Source: Acidisoma cellulosilyticum
GTDB lineage: Bacteria > Pseudomonadota > Alphaproteobacteria > Acetobacterales > Acetobacteraceae
NCBI RefSeq assembly: GCF_020621385.1
Contig: NZ_JAESVA010000012.1
Location: 92,170-156,169 of the forward strand
Reading direction: 5' to 3'
DNA: 64,000 nucleotides
Shown piece after piece: positions 41,199 to 51,220 of this stretch. Within the stretch, counting starts at the first letter, position 1. Every line of letters begins with the position of its first letter. The notes under the pieces were generated by a model. The model had not been told where the DNA came from and made no database searches. It saw only the letters and a program-made list of their open reading frames with translations. The position numbers and the translations under genes are program-made.

Positions 41199-42683
41199 TT
41201 ACGAAGGGAGCAGCGTGCCGGATGCCGCGAGGTTCTGTATCTTCGGAATATCGCAATGCTGTGCGAGATGGTCTGCAAGTGCATCCAAAACCGCCTCAAC
41301 CGACGAGGCATGGGCGCGGTCTGAGGGCGGGGCACCGAAACGCGTCAGCCAGGCCGATCGCTGCCGGTCATCGGCGAAAAAGCCGTGGACGTAGCTGCCG
41401 ATCACACGTGCGTCATCGGAGATGGCGCCGTCGCTGCGACCGTCTGTGAACGTCAAAACGGGATGCGCGGTCGCGGGACCGGTGGTGACACCCATATGCA
41501 TCTCGTAGCCGGATAGCGGCAGACCATCTGCGACCGTGTGGCCGGCGATGCTACGCAGCTGCTTCGGGCCTTGCAGCACCGTCTCGACATCAAGCAGGCC
41601 GAGACCGGGAACCAGTGCCGGCGGCCCTTCGATCCCGTCCGGGTCAGCGATCGTCCGGCCCAGCATCTGATAGCCGCCGCAGAGACCCAGAACATGGCCG
41701 CCGCGCCGGGCATGGGCCAGGATATCACTGTCCCAGCCATAGGCGCGCAGGGCCGCGAGATCGCGGATCGTGGTCTTGGAGCCTGGCAGGATGACGAGGG
41801 CGATATCGGGCGGCAGGGGCGCGCCGTCCCGCAGCATGAGCAGCGTGACTTCGGGTTCTGCCGCCAGCGGATCGAGATCATCAAAATTGGCGATGCCGGG
41901 CAGGACGGGCACGGCGATGCGCAGCTTGCCGCCTGTGGGGGTGAGGCTGGCGCGGCTGCCGAGGTCGGCCGCGTCTTCCGCCGGCAGGCGATGCGCGGCC
42001 GTGAAATGCGGGACGAGGCCGAGCGGCGCCCAGCCGGTGCGATCGGCGATGAAGCGCATGCCGTCGTCGAACAGGCTAAGGTCGCCGCGCATACGGTTGA
42101 CGATGAAACCGCGGATGAGTGCGCGGTCATCCTCGTCCAACACGCTGTGCGTGCCGACAAGACTGCCGATGACACCGCCACGATCGATATCGCCGACCAG
42201 AATGACCGGCAAGCCGGTGGCGCGGGCGAAGCCCATATTGGCGATGTCATGGGCGCGGAGATTGACCTCCGACGCGCTGCCCGCCCCTTCGACCAGAACG
42301 ATATCGGCCTCGGCGCGGAGTTTTGCGAAACTGTCCAAAACATAAGGCAGAAGCTGCGGCTTCAGCGCCTGATAGTCCCGCGCGCGGGCCTGACCCCAGA
42401 CGCGGCCCTGGACGATGATCTGCGAACCGGTCTCGCTCTGCGGCTTAAGCAGGATCGGGTTCATATGGACCGAAGGCGGCACCCGGCAGGCGAGCGCCTG
42501 CAGCGCCTGGGCACGCCCGATCTCGCCGCCATCCGCCGTCACGGCCGCGTTGTTCGACATATTCTGCGGTTTGAAGGGCCGCACGCGGAACCCCTGGCGC
42601 GTCAGCAGACGGCAGAGGCCGGCGACCAGCGTGGATTTGCCCACGCTCGACCCCGTGCCCTGGATCATGAGGGCAGCGGTCAT
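41199..42683 (-). CDS. cobQ: Cobyric acid synthase
   Basis: This 494-residue amidotransferase adds four amide groups to adenosylcobyrinic acid a,c-diamide in cobalamin synthesis. The N-terminal dethiobiotin-synthetase-like domain has [33 protein letters not shown] and [12 protein letters not shown]. The glutaminase domain has [12 protein letters not shown] with the catalytic Cys and YVHGFF with His. The frame upstream of ATG 42683 comes from a repeat unit. No other cob genes or convincing cobalamin riboswitch were found in the window. Confidence 0.95.
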   Translation of the reverse strand: MTAALMIQGTGSSVGKSTLVAGLCRLLTRQGFRVRPFKPQNMSNNAAVTADGGEIGRAQALQALACRVPPSVHMNPILLKPQSETGSQIIVQGRVWGQARARDYQALKPQLLPYVLDSFAKLRAEADIVLVEGAGSASEVNLRAHDIANMGFARATGLPVILVGDIDRGGVIGSLVGTHSVLDEDDRALIRGFIVNRMRGDLSLFDDGMRFIADRTGWAPLGLVPHFTAAHRLPAEDAADLGSRASLTPTGGKLRIAVPVLPGIANFDDLDPLAAEPEVTLLMLRDGAPLPPDIALVILPGSKTTIRDLAALRAYGWDSDILAHARRGGHVLGLCGGYQMLGRTIADPDGIEGPPALVPGLGLLDVETVLQGPKQLRSIAGHTVADGLPLSGYEMHMGVTTGPATAHPVLTFTDGRSDGAISDDARVIGSYVHGFFADDRQRSAWLTRFGAPPSDRAHASSVEAVLDALADHLAQHCDIPKIQNLAASGTLLPS

Positions 42684-42707
42684 TGAAACCACAACCATAA
42701 AAACATC

Positions 42708-42806
42708 GTCATGCGCGGGCTTGACCCGCGCACCTACCCGTCGCGGCACCCAGACGGCGTGAGGGCGCCGCCGCGGGTAGGTCCCCGGGACAAGCCCGGG
42801 GATGAC
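42708..42806. repeat. Palindromic repeat unit upstream of cobQ
   Basis: The arms GTCATGCGCGGGCTTGACC (start) and GGACAAGCCCGGGGATGAC (end) face each other, with CCTACCCG and CGGGTAGG and an inner GGCGTGAGGGCGCC loop. It is the same unit as at 25123 and inside elements A-D, without their terminal repeats. It covers most of the cobQ upstream region. Confidence 0.65.
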
Positions 42807-42863
42807 GGAGGAAGGAGGCGCGGGCGACCAAGGGGAGGGGCGAGGATGACGGTGTCTTTACCC

Positions 42864-45086
42864 TCACGCGCCGAAGCGGCCATTCTTCGGGAAGCCCACG
42901 GGCGGCTGACGGCCGGTCTGCGCGCGACCGCCGAGCCAATCCTTGAGATTGGTCTCGGTCCGCGTGCGCTCGCCCGATTTCCAGGCGAGGCCGTCCGCCA
43001 GCTTGAAGATGCGGACATCGGCGACCCCGCCGTCCTTATATTTCTGCAGCTGCACGCCAAGGCCCTTGGTCATTTCCGGAACCTCAGCGAGCGGGAAGAC
43101 CAGCATCTTGCGGTTTTCGCCGACGATGGCGAGGTGATCGCCGCCACCCACCGGTATGGCGAGCGCCAGTTCCTCGCCCGGTTTCACGGTCAAAACCTGC
43201 TTGCCGGCCTTGCGCTCGGACAGAAGGTCGTCGGCGCCGACAATGAAGCCACGGCCGGGGGTGGAGACCAGCAGGAAGCGGTTGCCGGCATTATGCGCGA
43301 ACAGGGTGACAACCTCATCCTCATTGCCGAATTCGGCGAGCAGGCGGATGGGCTGGCCGTCGCCACGGCCACGCGGAATCTCATTCGCCCGCAGCGTATA
43401 GGCGCGGCCGTTGGTGGCGAGCAGACAAAGCTTGTCGGTCGTATCGCAGGGCAGCATCAGCCGCAGTTCGTCGCCTTCCTTGAAGCGCAGTTCGGCATCC
43501 GGCGCGACCGAGCCCTTCATGGCCCTGATCCAGCCCTTCTGCGACAGGATGACGGTGATCTGCTCCTTTTCGACCAGCGCCGCGTCGTCGATGGTGATGG
43601 CGGCGGGCGCATTGCCGATCAGGCTGCGGCGCGCGCCGAGCACGCCCTGTCCGTAGGTCGAGCGGATCTTTTCGAGTTCGGACACGATGCGGTTCCAGCG
43701 CAGCTTCTCGTCACCGAGCAGCGTGCGAAGGTCCTTTCCTTCCTTGGCGAGATTTTTGTGCTCTTTGCGGATCTCGATCTCTTCCAGCCGGCGGAGGGAG
43801 CGGAGGCGCATATTGAGGATGGATTCGGCCTGCAGGTCGGTCAGCGTGAAGGTCTTCATCAGGCTGGGCTTGGGTTCGTCCTCCTCCCGGATGATGCGGA
43901 TGACCTCATCGAGATTGAGATAGACCGCCAGATAGCCGTCGAGGATTTCCAAACGCCGCTCGATCGCGGCCAGACGATGCTGCGAGCGGCGGACCAGGAC
44001 TTCATGCCGGTGATCCAGCCAAGCGCGCAGCACGTCGCGCAGCGACATCACGCGCGGCGTGCGCGTGCCGTCCAGCACATTCATATTGAGCGGAAAGCGG
44101 GTTTCCAGCGCCGAAATGCGGAACAGGCTTTCCATCAGCATCGCGGGCTCGACCGTGCGGACCTTGGGCTCCAGCACGACCCGCACGACGTCGGTGCTTT
44201 CGTCGCGGATATCGGCCAGCAGCGGCAGCTTTTTGTCTTCCATCAGCTGGGCGATCTGCTCGATCAGCCGGGATTTCTGCACCTGATAGGGGATTTCGGT
44301 GACGACGATGGTCCAGGTGCCATGCTTGCCCTGCTCCACCGCCCAGCGGGCGCGAATGCGGAAGCCGCCGCGACCCGTCTCATAGGCTTGCAAAAGGGCG
44401 GCCTTTTCCTCGACGATCTCACCGCCCGTCGGGAAATCGGGACCCGGCATGAAGGTCAGCAGATCGGCGGTGGAGGCGTCCGGCTTCTGGATCAGCAGGA
44501 TGGCGGCCGCACAGACCTCGGCCGCGTTGTGCGGCGGGATGGAGGTTGCCATACCGACCGCGATGCCGGCCGCGCCATTGGCGAGAAGATTGGGGAAATT
44601 GCCGGGCAGGACCAGCGGTTCCTGCTCCTCGCCGTCATAAGTCGCGCGGAAATCGACCGCATTTTGGTCGATGCCTTCCAGCAGCGCCTGGGCGACTTCC
44701 GTCAGCCGCGCTTCCGTGTAGCGCATGGCCGCCGCGTTATCGCCGTCGATATTGCCGAAATTGCCCTGGCCTTCGATCAGCGGGTAGCGGACCGAGAAAT
44801 CCTGCGCCAGACGGACCATCGCCTCATAGATCGAGGCATCGCCATGCGGATGGAACTTACCCATGACGTCGCCGACGACGCGGGCGCATTTCTTGAAGCC
44901 CGAGGTCGGGTCCAGCCTGAGCTGATGCATGGCGTAGATCAGCCGGCGGTGGACGGGTTTCAGACCGTCCCGCACATCCGGCAGGCTGCGGGACATGATG
45001 GTCGACAGCGCATAGGCGAGGTAGCGGTCGCTCAGCGCGTCGGCGAGCGGCGTATTCTCGATATGGCCAGCGAAGTCGTCAGGCAT
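42864..45086 (-). CDS. parC: DNA topoisomerase IV subunit A
   Basis: This is a 740-residue type IIA topoisomerase subunit. [30 protein letters not shown] begins the breakage-reunion domain, and Tyr123 in [10 protein letters not shown] forms the DNA-cleaving phosphotyrosine. The rest covers the tower, coiled coil and a C-terminal blade domain. The length is that of ParC, and the GyrA-box QRRGGKG is absent, so ParC rather than GyrA. In the quinolone region ([12 protein letters not shown]) the position equal to E. coli Ser80 is Ala84, while Glu88 is kept. It decatenates daughter chromosomes. recO lies 66 bp upstream on the same strand. Confidence 0.95.
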   Translation of the reverse strand: MPDDFAGHIENTPLADALSDRYLAYALSTIMSRSLPDVRDGLKPVHRRLIYAMHQLRLDPTSGFKKCARVVGDVMGKFHPHGDASIYEAMVRLAQDFSVRYPLIEGQGNFGNIDGDNAAAMRYTEARLTEVAQALLEGIDQNAVDFRATYDGEEQEPLVLPGNFPNLLANGAAGIAVGMATSIPPHNAAEVCAAAILLIQKPDASTADLLTFMPGPDFPTGGEIVEEKAALLQAYETGRGGFRIRARWAVEQGKHGTWTIVVTEIPYQVQKSRLIEQIAQLMEDKKLPLLADIRDESTDVVRVVLEPKVRTVEPAMLMESLFRISALETRFPLNMNVLDGTRTPRVMSLRDVLRAWLDHRHEVLVRRSQHRLAAIERRLEILDGYLAVYLNLDEVIRIIREEDEPKPSLMKTFTLTDLQAESILNMRLRSLRRLEEIEIRKEHKNLAKEGKDLRTLLGDEKLRWNRIVSELEKIRSTYGQGVLGARRSLIGNAPAAITIDDAALVEKEQITVILSQKGWIRAMKGSVAPDAELRFKEGDELRLMLPCDTTDKLCLLATNGRAYTLRANEIPRGRGDGQPIRLLAEFGNEDEVVTLFAHNAGNRFLLVSTPGRGFIVGADDLLSERKAGKQVLTVKPGEELALAIPVGGGDHLAIVGENRKMLVFPLAEVPEMTKGLGVQLQKYKDGGVADVRIFKLADGLAWKSGERTRTETNLKDWLGGRAQTGRQPPVGFPKNGRFGA

Positions 45087-45152
45087 GGAAGTCTCCGGGC
45101 AGGGACGAAATTTGTCCCCGGGCGCGAACGATACAAGAACAAAATCCGGCTG

Positions 45153-45917
45153 TCAGCCCGCAGACCGGTTTGCGTCTGCGGTATCCGCCAAAGTCTCGAT
45201 CATCTGATAGAGATGACGGCGGGCTTCGGGAAGCGGCTGATGATGATGGCCGAAGGCATCCCGCTCCAGAAAATGTCCGGTCAGCCGCAGCGCATCCCGC
45301 CATTCCGCCGGTTCCTCGCCTGCCATATTGGCGCCGGGGCGCAGGAATGCGGGCAGCGGCAGCAATTTACCCGCCCAGGCGCCGGCGGCCTCCACTGTTA
45401 CCGCGCGGCCGGTGCGAGGCGAGACGAAGGCGAGACCCTGGGTTGCGCCCGTCACCGCGCAGGATGAGAGATCGAGCCCATAGCCGAGATCGGTGAGAAG
45501 GGTGAGTTCGAACCGCGCCAGATCGGCCGGCGAGGCGAGCTGTGCCGCGATACGCGGCAATAGGTTGAGGAGAGCGGAAAAGCTGGCCGCGTGGGGTTCG
45601 CGCTCCGGCAGCGCGCCGGCAGCGGTCGCACAGGCGGCGCGCAGCAAAGCGAGCGAGAGGGCGTCATCCATGGCACCGGGTGCCATGGCCTGCACCATCT
45701 CCCCCGACAGATGGCCGAGCTGTTCGGGCAGGCGCCCAACCCAGCGCAGCGCCACCAGATTGCCGCTCTGCCAGAGGGCGACCTGCCGGCGCGAGGCGCC
45801 GCCGCGCACCAGGCCCTTATGCAGACCCTGCCCGGCGGTAAAACTCGACACGATGAGATCGGCCTCGCCATAGGCGCGCACGTTCAGGACAATGCCGGGT
45901 TCTTCCCATTCCGCCAT
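45153..45917 (-). CDS. recO: DNA repair protein RecO
   Basis: This 254-residue protein has the OB-fold N-terminus WEEPGIVLNVRAYGEADLIVSSFTAGQGLHKGLVRGG, then a helical domain with FELTLLTDLGYGLDLSSCAVTG, matching RecO. It loads RecA with RecR at single-strand gaps. The zinc-finger Cys residues of some RecO proteins are reduced to one Cys (SSCAVTG). It is encoded between moaB and parC on the same strand. Confidence 0.93.
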   Translation of the reverse strand: MAEWEEPGIVLNVRAYGEADLIVSSFTAGQGLHKGLVRGGASRRQVALWQSGNLVALRWVGRLPEQLGHLSGEMVQAMAPGAMDDALSLALLRAACATAAGALPEREPHAASFSALLNLLPRIAAQLASPADLARFELTLLTDLGYGLDLSSCAVTGATQGLAFVSPRTGRAVTVEAAGAWAGKLLPLPAFLRPGANMAGEEPAEWRDALRLTGHFLERDAFGHHHQPLPEARRHLYQMIETLADTADANRSAG

Positions 45918-45941
45918 GTCAGCGCGCCCAGATGCTCCGCC

Positions 45942-46466
45942 CTAGAGATGTTCCCGCAGGCGCGGCATCAGCTCGACCAGATTGCAGGGGCGCTGGCGGA
46001 TATCGAGCTGGGTCGAGAGAATGCCCTCCCACCCGTCTTTCACCGCGCCGGGGCTGCCGGGCAGCGCGAAGAGGTAAGTTCCGTTGGCAACCCCGCCGAT
46101 CGCGCGGGATTGCATGGTGGAGGAGCCGATCTTCGCATAGCTCAGCATGCGGAACAGCTCGCCGAAGCCGACGATCTCCTTCTCCAGCACGCGCATGAAG
46201 GCTTCCGGGGTGACGTCGCGGCCGGTGATGCCGGTGCCCCCGGTGGAAATCACGACATCCACATGCGGGTCAGCGATCCAGGCGCGCAACAAGGCCTCGA
46301 TAGCGTCCGCATCGTCGCGCACCAGCCGGCGGTCGATGAGATTATGGCCTGCGGTCTTGACGCAATCGGCCAGCACATCGCCGGAACGATCCTCCGCCAG
46401 GCTCCGCGTATCGGAGACGGTCAGGGTGGCGATATTGACCGGCAGGAAAGGGCGAGAAAGATCCAT
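45942..46466 (-). CDS. moaB: Molybdenum cofactor biosynthesis protein MoaB
   Basis: This 174-residue protein of the MoaB/Mog fold has NIATLTVSDTRSLAEDRSGD, VVISTGGTGITGRDVTPEA (the molybdopterin-binding TGGTG loop), and LFALPGSPGAVKDGWEGIL. MoaB/Mog proteins adenylylate molybdopterin or assist in metal insertion. ATG 46466 is 10 bp after the stop of the lytic transglycosylase gene on the same strand. The upstream frame to 46562 lies in that gene. It is followed by recO with a 24-bp gap. Confidence 0.93.
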   Translation of the reverse strand: MDLSRPFLPVNIATLTVSDTRSLAEDRSGDVLADCVKTAGHNLIDRRLVRDDADAIEALLRAWIADPHVDVVISTGGTGITGRDVTPEAFMRVLEKEIVGFGELFRMLSYAKIGSSTMQSRAIGGVANGTYLFALPGSPGAVKDGWEGILSTQLDIRQRPCNLVELMPRLREHL

Positions 46467-46476
46467 GGCCTTCAGC

Positions 46477-48336
46477 CTAATGGATCGTGGCTGTGCTGGC
46501 GATAGTGGTGGAAGCAGCCTTGTTGCTGGCCAGACGCGGGAACTCGCCCTGCGCCAGCGCATCCAGGCTGGGCACCGGCAAATTCAATTGCGCCGCATAA
46601 GCCCAGGAATATCGTAACACACTGAAAACAAATTGCCTTGTCTCGGTATTTGGAATCATTTCGATATAGAGCAGAGGGTCATGCTCGGCCGCTTGCGCGT
46701 TGCTCCATGTCGAAGTTTCAGAAGGTCCTGCATTGTAGCTCGCGAGAATACGAATCAGATCGCCATCGATATTTGACTGCGACCCCAGATAGTTGATGTA
46801 TCTCTGGCCCATTTCGAGATTGTAGGCAGGATCGGCCAGACCATCGGCGCGGCGCTTGAGTTGCGTAGCCCCCCATTTGTTCATGAAGGCGGCGGTGGCC
46901 GGCATCAGCTGCAAAAGACCGCGTGCGCCGACGCCTGACACCGCGGTCGGATCGAAATTCGATTCGACGCGCACCAGCGCATAAAGCAGCGCGGGATCGA
47001 TATGCAGCCCATGCTGCGGGAATAGCGACAGCGGTGGGATGACGACGGTGCTGCCCTGCGGACGCGACGGATCCAGCGCCGCGATCTGGCTGGCAAGCGT
47101 CGCCATGCCGGCTTTCCAGGAGATCAGCATGATCGCGCGGCTGAGCCCGGCTTTCTTGGAAACTTCCGGGTACAGATGGCGGAATTCTTCCTCCGCCAGA
47201 TGGTTCTGGCCGACCTGCAGCAAAGCGAAGGCGCGGGCGCCGGCCGGCAGGGCCGCGACCGCTTCCAGATCGGCCAGGCCCAGTAACTGCTGGTTCAGAC
47301 CGTCCGGCGCATCCTGTCCGAGCATGCGCTGGGCAAGCGTCGCGTAGAAGCCGGCACCGCTATTGGCGGCGCGCCGCATCCAACTCAGATAGATCATGTT
47401 CTGGCCGGATTTGAACGCCGCGCGGGCTGCCCAGAAGGAGGCGGCTGCGATGAGGTTCGGGGCGGCCTGGGGGGCGACAGCCGCATCCATAAAGAGATCG
47501 AGCGCTTGCGGGCTGCCATCCCGCCAGGCCGCGAGGCCGGCGACGAAAGACGGCAGGCCGAGCTTGCCATGCGCCTCGTCGATCGCGGTCTTCGCCAGAT
47601 TGCCGGCAAATTTGTTCTTGCCGCTGGCGAAGGCGAGGCGGGCGACTTCCGCCCTGAGCGTCGCGCCATAGGGCTGGTCGATATGCGCGGCCGCAATGGC
47701 CGCGACCGCGGCATCGAACCGGCCCGCTTGGGCAAGGCCGAGGACGCGCGCATCCAAGCCCGGCTGGCGCGCAATCCCGGTATCGGACGGGCCGATATCG
47801 AGATCCGCGCTGTCCGACGGGTTGGGTGGCGCCAGATAGGGACGGGTCGGCAGCGGCGGCATTTTGCCGGTTTTGCTGCCCTTCAGGCGCAGTTGCAGGA
47901 CATGAGCGACGGCCGGCGCCTGGGGCTGATCGCCGTATTGGGCCAGCCAATCCTCAAGCTCCGGCACGCCGGGCTTGTCATAAGGCCCGATATAGCGGTC
48001 GGCCAGGATCGGCCCGAGTAGAATTCTGTTGGAAAGCTGGGCCGTCGCCTTCTGGGCGTCGGCGATTTTGCCTTGCGCCTGAAGGGCAAAGATCTGGCGC
48101 ACCAGCACGGCATCGCTGGGGTTCAGCGGCTGCGGAAATGCAAAACCATTGCCGCTATCCGGGTCCGATCGCGGCACCGCATAGGCAGTCTGGTCGCTAA
48201 GCTTTGTCTCAGAGCCGGCCTTTTCCTGAGCATCTGCATGCAGGCCGGGTGCGGCCGTTCCAGCAAGAAGCGCGGCCCCGGCAAGAAGTGCTTTGGGGCT
48301 GAAAAGACGGGAGAACGAATTGCCGATCCCTCGCAT
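46477..48336 (-). CDS. Soluble-type lytic murein transglycosylase
   Basis: This 619-residue exported protein has a Sec signal peptide (hydrophobic LLAGAALLAGTAA, about residues 16-30). A long alpha-superhelical region (about 70-440) is followed by the SLT domain: YALVRVESNFDPTAVSGVGARG with catalytic Glu, LLQLMPATAAFM, NLEMGQRYINYL, and RILASYNAGPS. It cleaves peptidoglycan to 1,6-anhydromuropeptides in the periplasm. The arrangement is that of Slt70-like family 1A enzymes. The start ATG 48336 has a weak ribosome site. Confidence 0.92.
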   Translation of the reverse strand: MRGIGNSFSRLFSPKALLAGAALLAGTAAPGLHADAQEKAGSETKLSDQTAYAVPRSDPDSGNGFAFPQPLNPSDAVLVRQIFALQAQGKIADAQKATAQLSNRILLGPILADRYIGPYDKPGVPELEDWLAQYGDQPQAPAVAHVLQLRLKGSKTGKMPPLPTRPYLAPPNPSDSADLDIGPSDTGIARQPGLDARVLGLAQAGRFDAAVAAIAAAHIDQPYGATLRAEVARLAFASGKNKFAGNLAKTAIDEAHGKLGLPSFVAGLAAWRDGSPQALDLFMDAAVAPQAAPNLIAAASFWAARAAFKSGQNMIYLSWMRRAANSGAGFYATLAQRMLGQDAPDGLNQQLLGLADLEAVAALPAGARAFALLQVGQNHLAEEEFRHLYPEVSKKAGLSRAIMLISWKAGMATLASQIAALDPSRPQGSTVVIPPLSLFPQHGLHIDPALLYALVRVESNFDPTAVSGVGARGLLQLMPATAAFMNKWGATQLKRRADGLADPAYNLEMGQRYINYLGSQSNIDGDLIRILASYNAGPSETSTWSNAQAAEHDPLLYIEMIPNTETRQFVFSVLRYSWAYAAQLNLPVPSLDALAQGEFPRLASNKAASTTIASTATIH

Positions 48337-48447
48337 GGGTGGTTGGCTACAACACCTTCGTTAACGAGTGCAACCTCACGGAAAGGATAGCTGCTGTAAT
48401 CACGCCAGTGAATCCGCAAAAAGCCTTAGTTGCCGTCGCTTTTCGCC

Positions 48448-49329
48448 CTATGACTTTTTTGTAAGGGAGAGCTTTTGCTGCAGTTGCAGCAAGTCTGACC
48501 AGGCTTCTCTTTTGGCCAAGCTTGTCCGCAGCAAGTAAGCAGGATGGTAGGTCGGCAGCGTTGGAATGGGTCGATCCATACGCGGAACGGTCAGGGATTG
48601 CCAGCGGCCGCGGATACGGCGGATGCCTTGCGTATGGCCGGTGAGAGCGCGAACGGCGGTCGCCCCCAGCAGCAGCAGAAAATCAGGCGCCACCAGCGCG
48701 ATATGCCGCTGCACGAAGGGCAGGCAGGTCGCGATCTCGCCCTCGCTGGGCGTGCGGTTGCCGGGCGGCCGCCAGGGCAGGATATTGGTGATCAGCACCT
48801 GTGTGCGGTCGAGGCCGATCGAGCCCAGCATGCGGTCGAGCAATTGCCCGGACGCGCCGACGAAGGGCAGGCCGGCGCGATCCTCCTCCGCCCCCGGCGC
48901 TTCGCCCACCAGCATGACGCGGGCTTCGGGATTGCCATCCGAAAAGACGAGATTGGTCGCCGTGTCGCGCAGCGCGCAGCCTTCGAAACCGGCGATGGCC
49001 GCCCGCAATTCGTCCCGCGTCTGGCATGCGGCCGCGAGGGCCGCGGCCTGGGCGGCGGCGGGGCGGGGCAGGCCGCGACCGACGGGCAAGGCGGCTGTCG
49101 CTGGCGCGGCGGCGGGGGTCTCGCGCGCAGGCGCGGCCGGACGCTCTGCCCTTGTCGGCGCGGTCAGCGGCAGCGGCGCCGGGGGCAAGGCAGGCGGCTG
49201 GGCCGACAGCGCGAAACGATCGACAGGCTCCGCGCTTAAACCCTCATCGGCGCCCCATTCCACCTGCAGGGCGAGCAGAGCCAGCGCCGCCATCTCTGCC
49301 GATGCGGCGCCGCGATCGCCATCGGTCAT
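48448..49329 (-). CDS. Uracil-DNA glycosylase, family 4-like
   Basis: This 293-residue protein has [20 protein letters not shown] (motif A), [29 protein letters not shown], and THPAY-like TYHPAYLLR (motif B), marking the SPO1 polymerase-related family-4 UDGs that remove uracil from DNA. The N-terminal 100 residues are Ala/Pro-rich and probably flexible. Of the four Fe-S ligands of family 4, only Cys in FEGCAL and ATCLPF are obvious, plus one in CQTRDEL. The standard CxxC is not present, so an iron-sulfur cluster is uncertain. This variant form is common in alphaproteobacteria. Confidence 0.85.
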   Translation of the reverse strand: MTDGDRGAASAEMAALALLALQVEWGADEGLSAEPVDRFALSAQPPALPPAPLPLTAPTRAERPAAPARETPAAAPATAALPVGRGLPRPAAAQAAALAAACQTRDELRAAIAGFEGCALRDTATNLVFSDGNPEARVMLVGEAPGAEEDRAGLPFVGASGQLLDRMLGSIGLDRTQVLITNILPWRPPGNRTPSEGEIATCLPFVQRHIALVAPDFLLLLGATAVRALTGHTQGIRRIRGRWQSLTVPRMDRPIPTLPTYHPAYLLRTSLAKREAWSDLLQLQQKLSLTKKS

Positions 49330-49464
49330 CGGTCATCGGTCCTTGTATTTATTTAATCTGGGCAGGACGCATGAGGCTTGCCGGGCTGTCAAGGAAAGCA
49401 GCGGGTGTCGATCCCGCTTCCCCCGGATGGCGCAGCCGCAGCTTGGCTGATAGCATCCCTGCCC

Positions 49465-51207
49465 ATGAGAAATGCTCCGATGCTTGGCCGCTCCGTGCTG
49501 CTTGCTTTGACCGCTTTGTCCGCCTGTGCGGCGACGACCCCACCGGGCTCCGCCCAGACGGGGTCGTATCAGCCCGAGCAGGCCGGGGCTTACGGCAGTT
49601 TTCTGGTCGGCCAATATGCCGCCAGCCGCTACGATTTTCCGCGCGCCGCGACGGCCATGCGGCAAGCGTTGAGCGATGACCCCGCAGCCGCGCCGGCTTT
49701 GTCGGGCGAAACCTTCCTGCTTGAGCTATTGGCCGGCAATGCCGGCACGGCGAGCGCCATCGCTGCCACCCTGCCCAAGGATTCGCTTGCTCAGCTGCTG
49801 CTCGCCGGGTCCGACGCGCGGGCCGGCCATTGGCAGGATGCGCTGCGCCGCTATCAGGCCCTGCCGACCCCTGATCCGCTGACCAGCGTCCTCAAGCCGC
49901 TGCTGGTCGCCTGGGCGCAGCAGGGCAGCGGCAATACCCGCGCCGCGCTGGCGACCCTGCAGACCGGCAGCATGGCGCAGGCACGCAGCATCGTCGCGCT
50001 GCATACCGCGCTGATCGCCGACCAGGGCAAGATGATCGCGATCGCCGCGCAGAATTACGGCATCGTCCAGGGCGGGATGAATGTCACCAACCTGCGGCTT
50101 TCGGAAGTGTTGGCAAGCTGGGACGCGCGCACCGGCGACATGACCAGCGCCAATCAGGTCCTGGACAGCCTCTCGCCGGACCTAGCCATGGCGATGACGC
50201 TGCCGGCGATCAAGAAACAGCTGATGACGCCGCCGGTGGCCAATGCCGCGCAGGGTCTGGCCGAGGTCTATGTCAATCTGGCGGCGGCGCTGGAGGATGA
50301 ACTGGCCAATAGCCCGCAGCGCGGGGAGCATCCGGCGGCCCAGCAGACCGTGATGACCATGCTGCAGCTTGGCCTGCAGCTGCGCCCCGATCTGTCTTCG
50401 GCGCGCCTGCTGCTGTCCGAGGTCGTGGACAAGGGCAATAACGCGGCCGTCGCGCTGGCGCCGCTGCAGGCGATCGACACCAGCGATCCGCTTTATCCGC
50501 TGGCAGCGTTGCGCGAGGCGGTGCTGCTGACGCGATTGGGTCAAGGCGATCAAGCGCAGAGCCTGTTGCAGCAACTGGCGCAAGCCTATCCCTGGAGCCC
50601 GGAGCCGATCCTGGCGCAGGCCGATCTGCTGCGGCAGAGCAGCCAATTCACCGATGCGATTGCCCTTTATACCAAGGCGCTGCCGCTGATGCCGCCGAAT
50701 AGCCCGGCCGGCTGGGTGGTCTATTACGACCGCGCCATGTGTTACGATCAGGCCAAGGACTGGCCGCGGACGCAGGCCGATTTGCAGCAGGCGCTGACGC
50801 TCTCGCCCGGTCAGCCCTATGTGCTCAATTATCTGGGCTATAGCTGGGCCGTGAAGAAAGAGAATATGCCCAAGGCGCGCGCGATGATCGAGCAAGCGCT
50901 GCAGCTGGTGCCCAATGACGGTGCCATCATCGACAGCCTGGGCTATGTGCTGCTGCAGCAGGGACAGGCGCAGGCAGCGGTCAGGACCTTGACCCAGGCG
51001 GTGAAGCTGATCCCCGAGGACCCGACCATCAACGCGCATCTGGGCGACGCCTATGCGGCGGCGGGCGAGCATCTGCAGGCGGTCTTCCAGTGGCGCCGGG
51101 CGCTGCAGCTTGATCCCGCGCCGGATCTGACGACGGAGCTTCTCGCCAAGCTGCAGATCAAGGCCGCGAGCCTGCCGGCGGCGGCCCAGCCGGCAGCGAG
51201 CAACTGA
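49465..51207 (+). CDS. TPR-repeat lipoprotein
   Basis: This 580-residue protein has a lipoprotein signal: LLALTALSAC with lipobox LSAC and Cys at residue 21. The rest is helical with many tetratricopeptide-like repeats, clearest at about 425-570 (YDRAMCYDQAKDWPRTQADLQQAL, YSWAVKKENMPKARAMIEQAL, LGYVLLQQGQAQAAVRTL, LGDAYAAAGEHLQAVFQWRRAL). It probably acts as an outer-membrane-anchored scaffold. Similar proteins lie beside ispE in many alphaproteobacteria. ATG 49465 is chosen because it gives the signal peptide. The earlier frame to 49378 lacks one. Confidence 0.87.
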   Translation: MRNAPMLGRSVLLALTALSACAATTPPGSAQTGSYQPEQAGAYGSFLVGQYAASRYDFPRAATAMRQALSDDPAAAPALSGETFLLELLAGNAGTASAIAATLPKDSLAQLLLAGSDARAGHWQDALRRYQALPTPDPLTSVLKPLLVAWAQQGSGNTRAALATLQTGSMAQARSIVALHTALIADQGKMIAIAAQNYGIVQGGMNVTNLRLSEVLASWDARTGDMTSANQVLDSLSPDLAMAMTLPAIKKQLMTPPVANAAQGLAEVYVNLAAALEDELANSPQRGEHPAAQQTVMTMLQLGLQLRPDLSSARLLLSEVVDKGNNAAVALAPLQAIDTSDPLYPLAALREAVLLTRLGQGDQAQSLLQQLAQAYPWSPEPILAQADLLRQSSQFTDAIALYTKALPLMPPNSPAGWVVYYDRAMCYDQAKDWPRTQADLQQALTLSPGQPYVLNYLGYSWAVKKENMPKARAMIEQALQLVPNDGAIIDSLGYVLLQQGQAQAAVRTLTQAVKLIPEDPTINAHLGDAYAAAGEHLQAVFQWRRALQLDPAPDLTTELLAKLQIKAASLPAAAQPAASN

Positions 51208-51220
51208 GCTTTCGCCGGTC

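Noticed and set aside
42711..45467. 918-codon frame antisense to parC
   Set aside because: It mirrors parC codons and begins in a repeat unit. No protein features.
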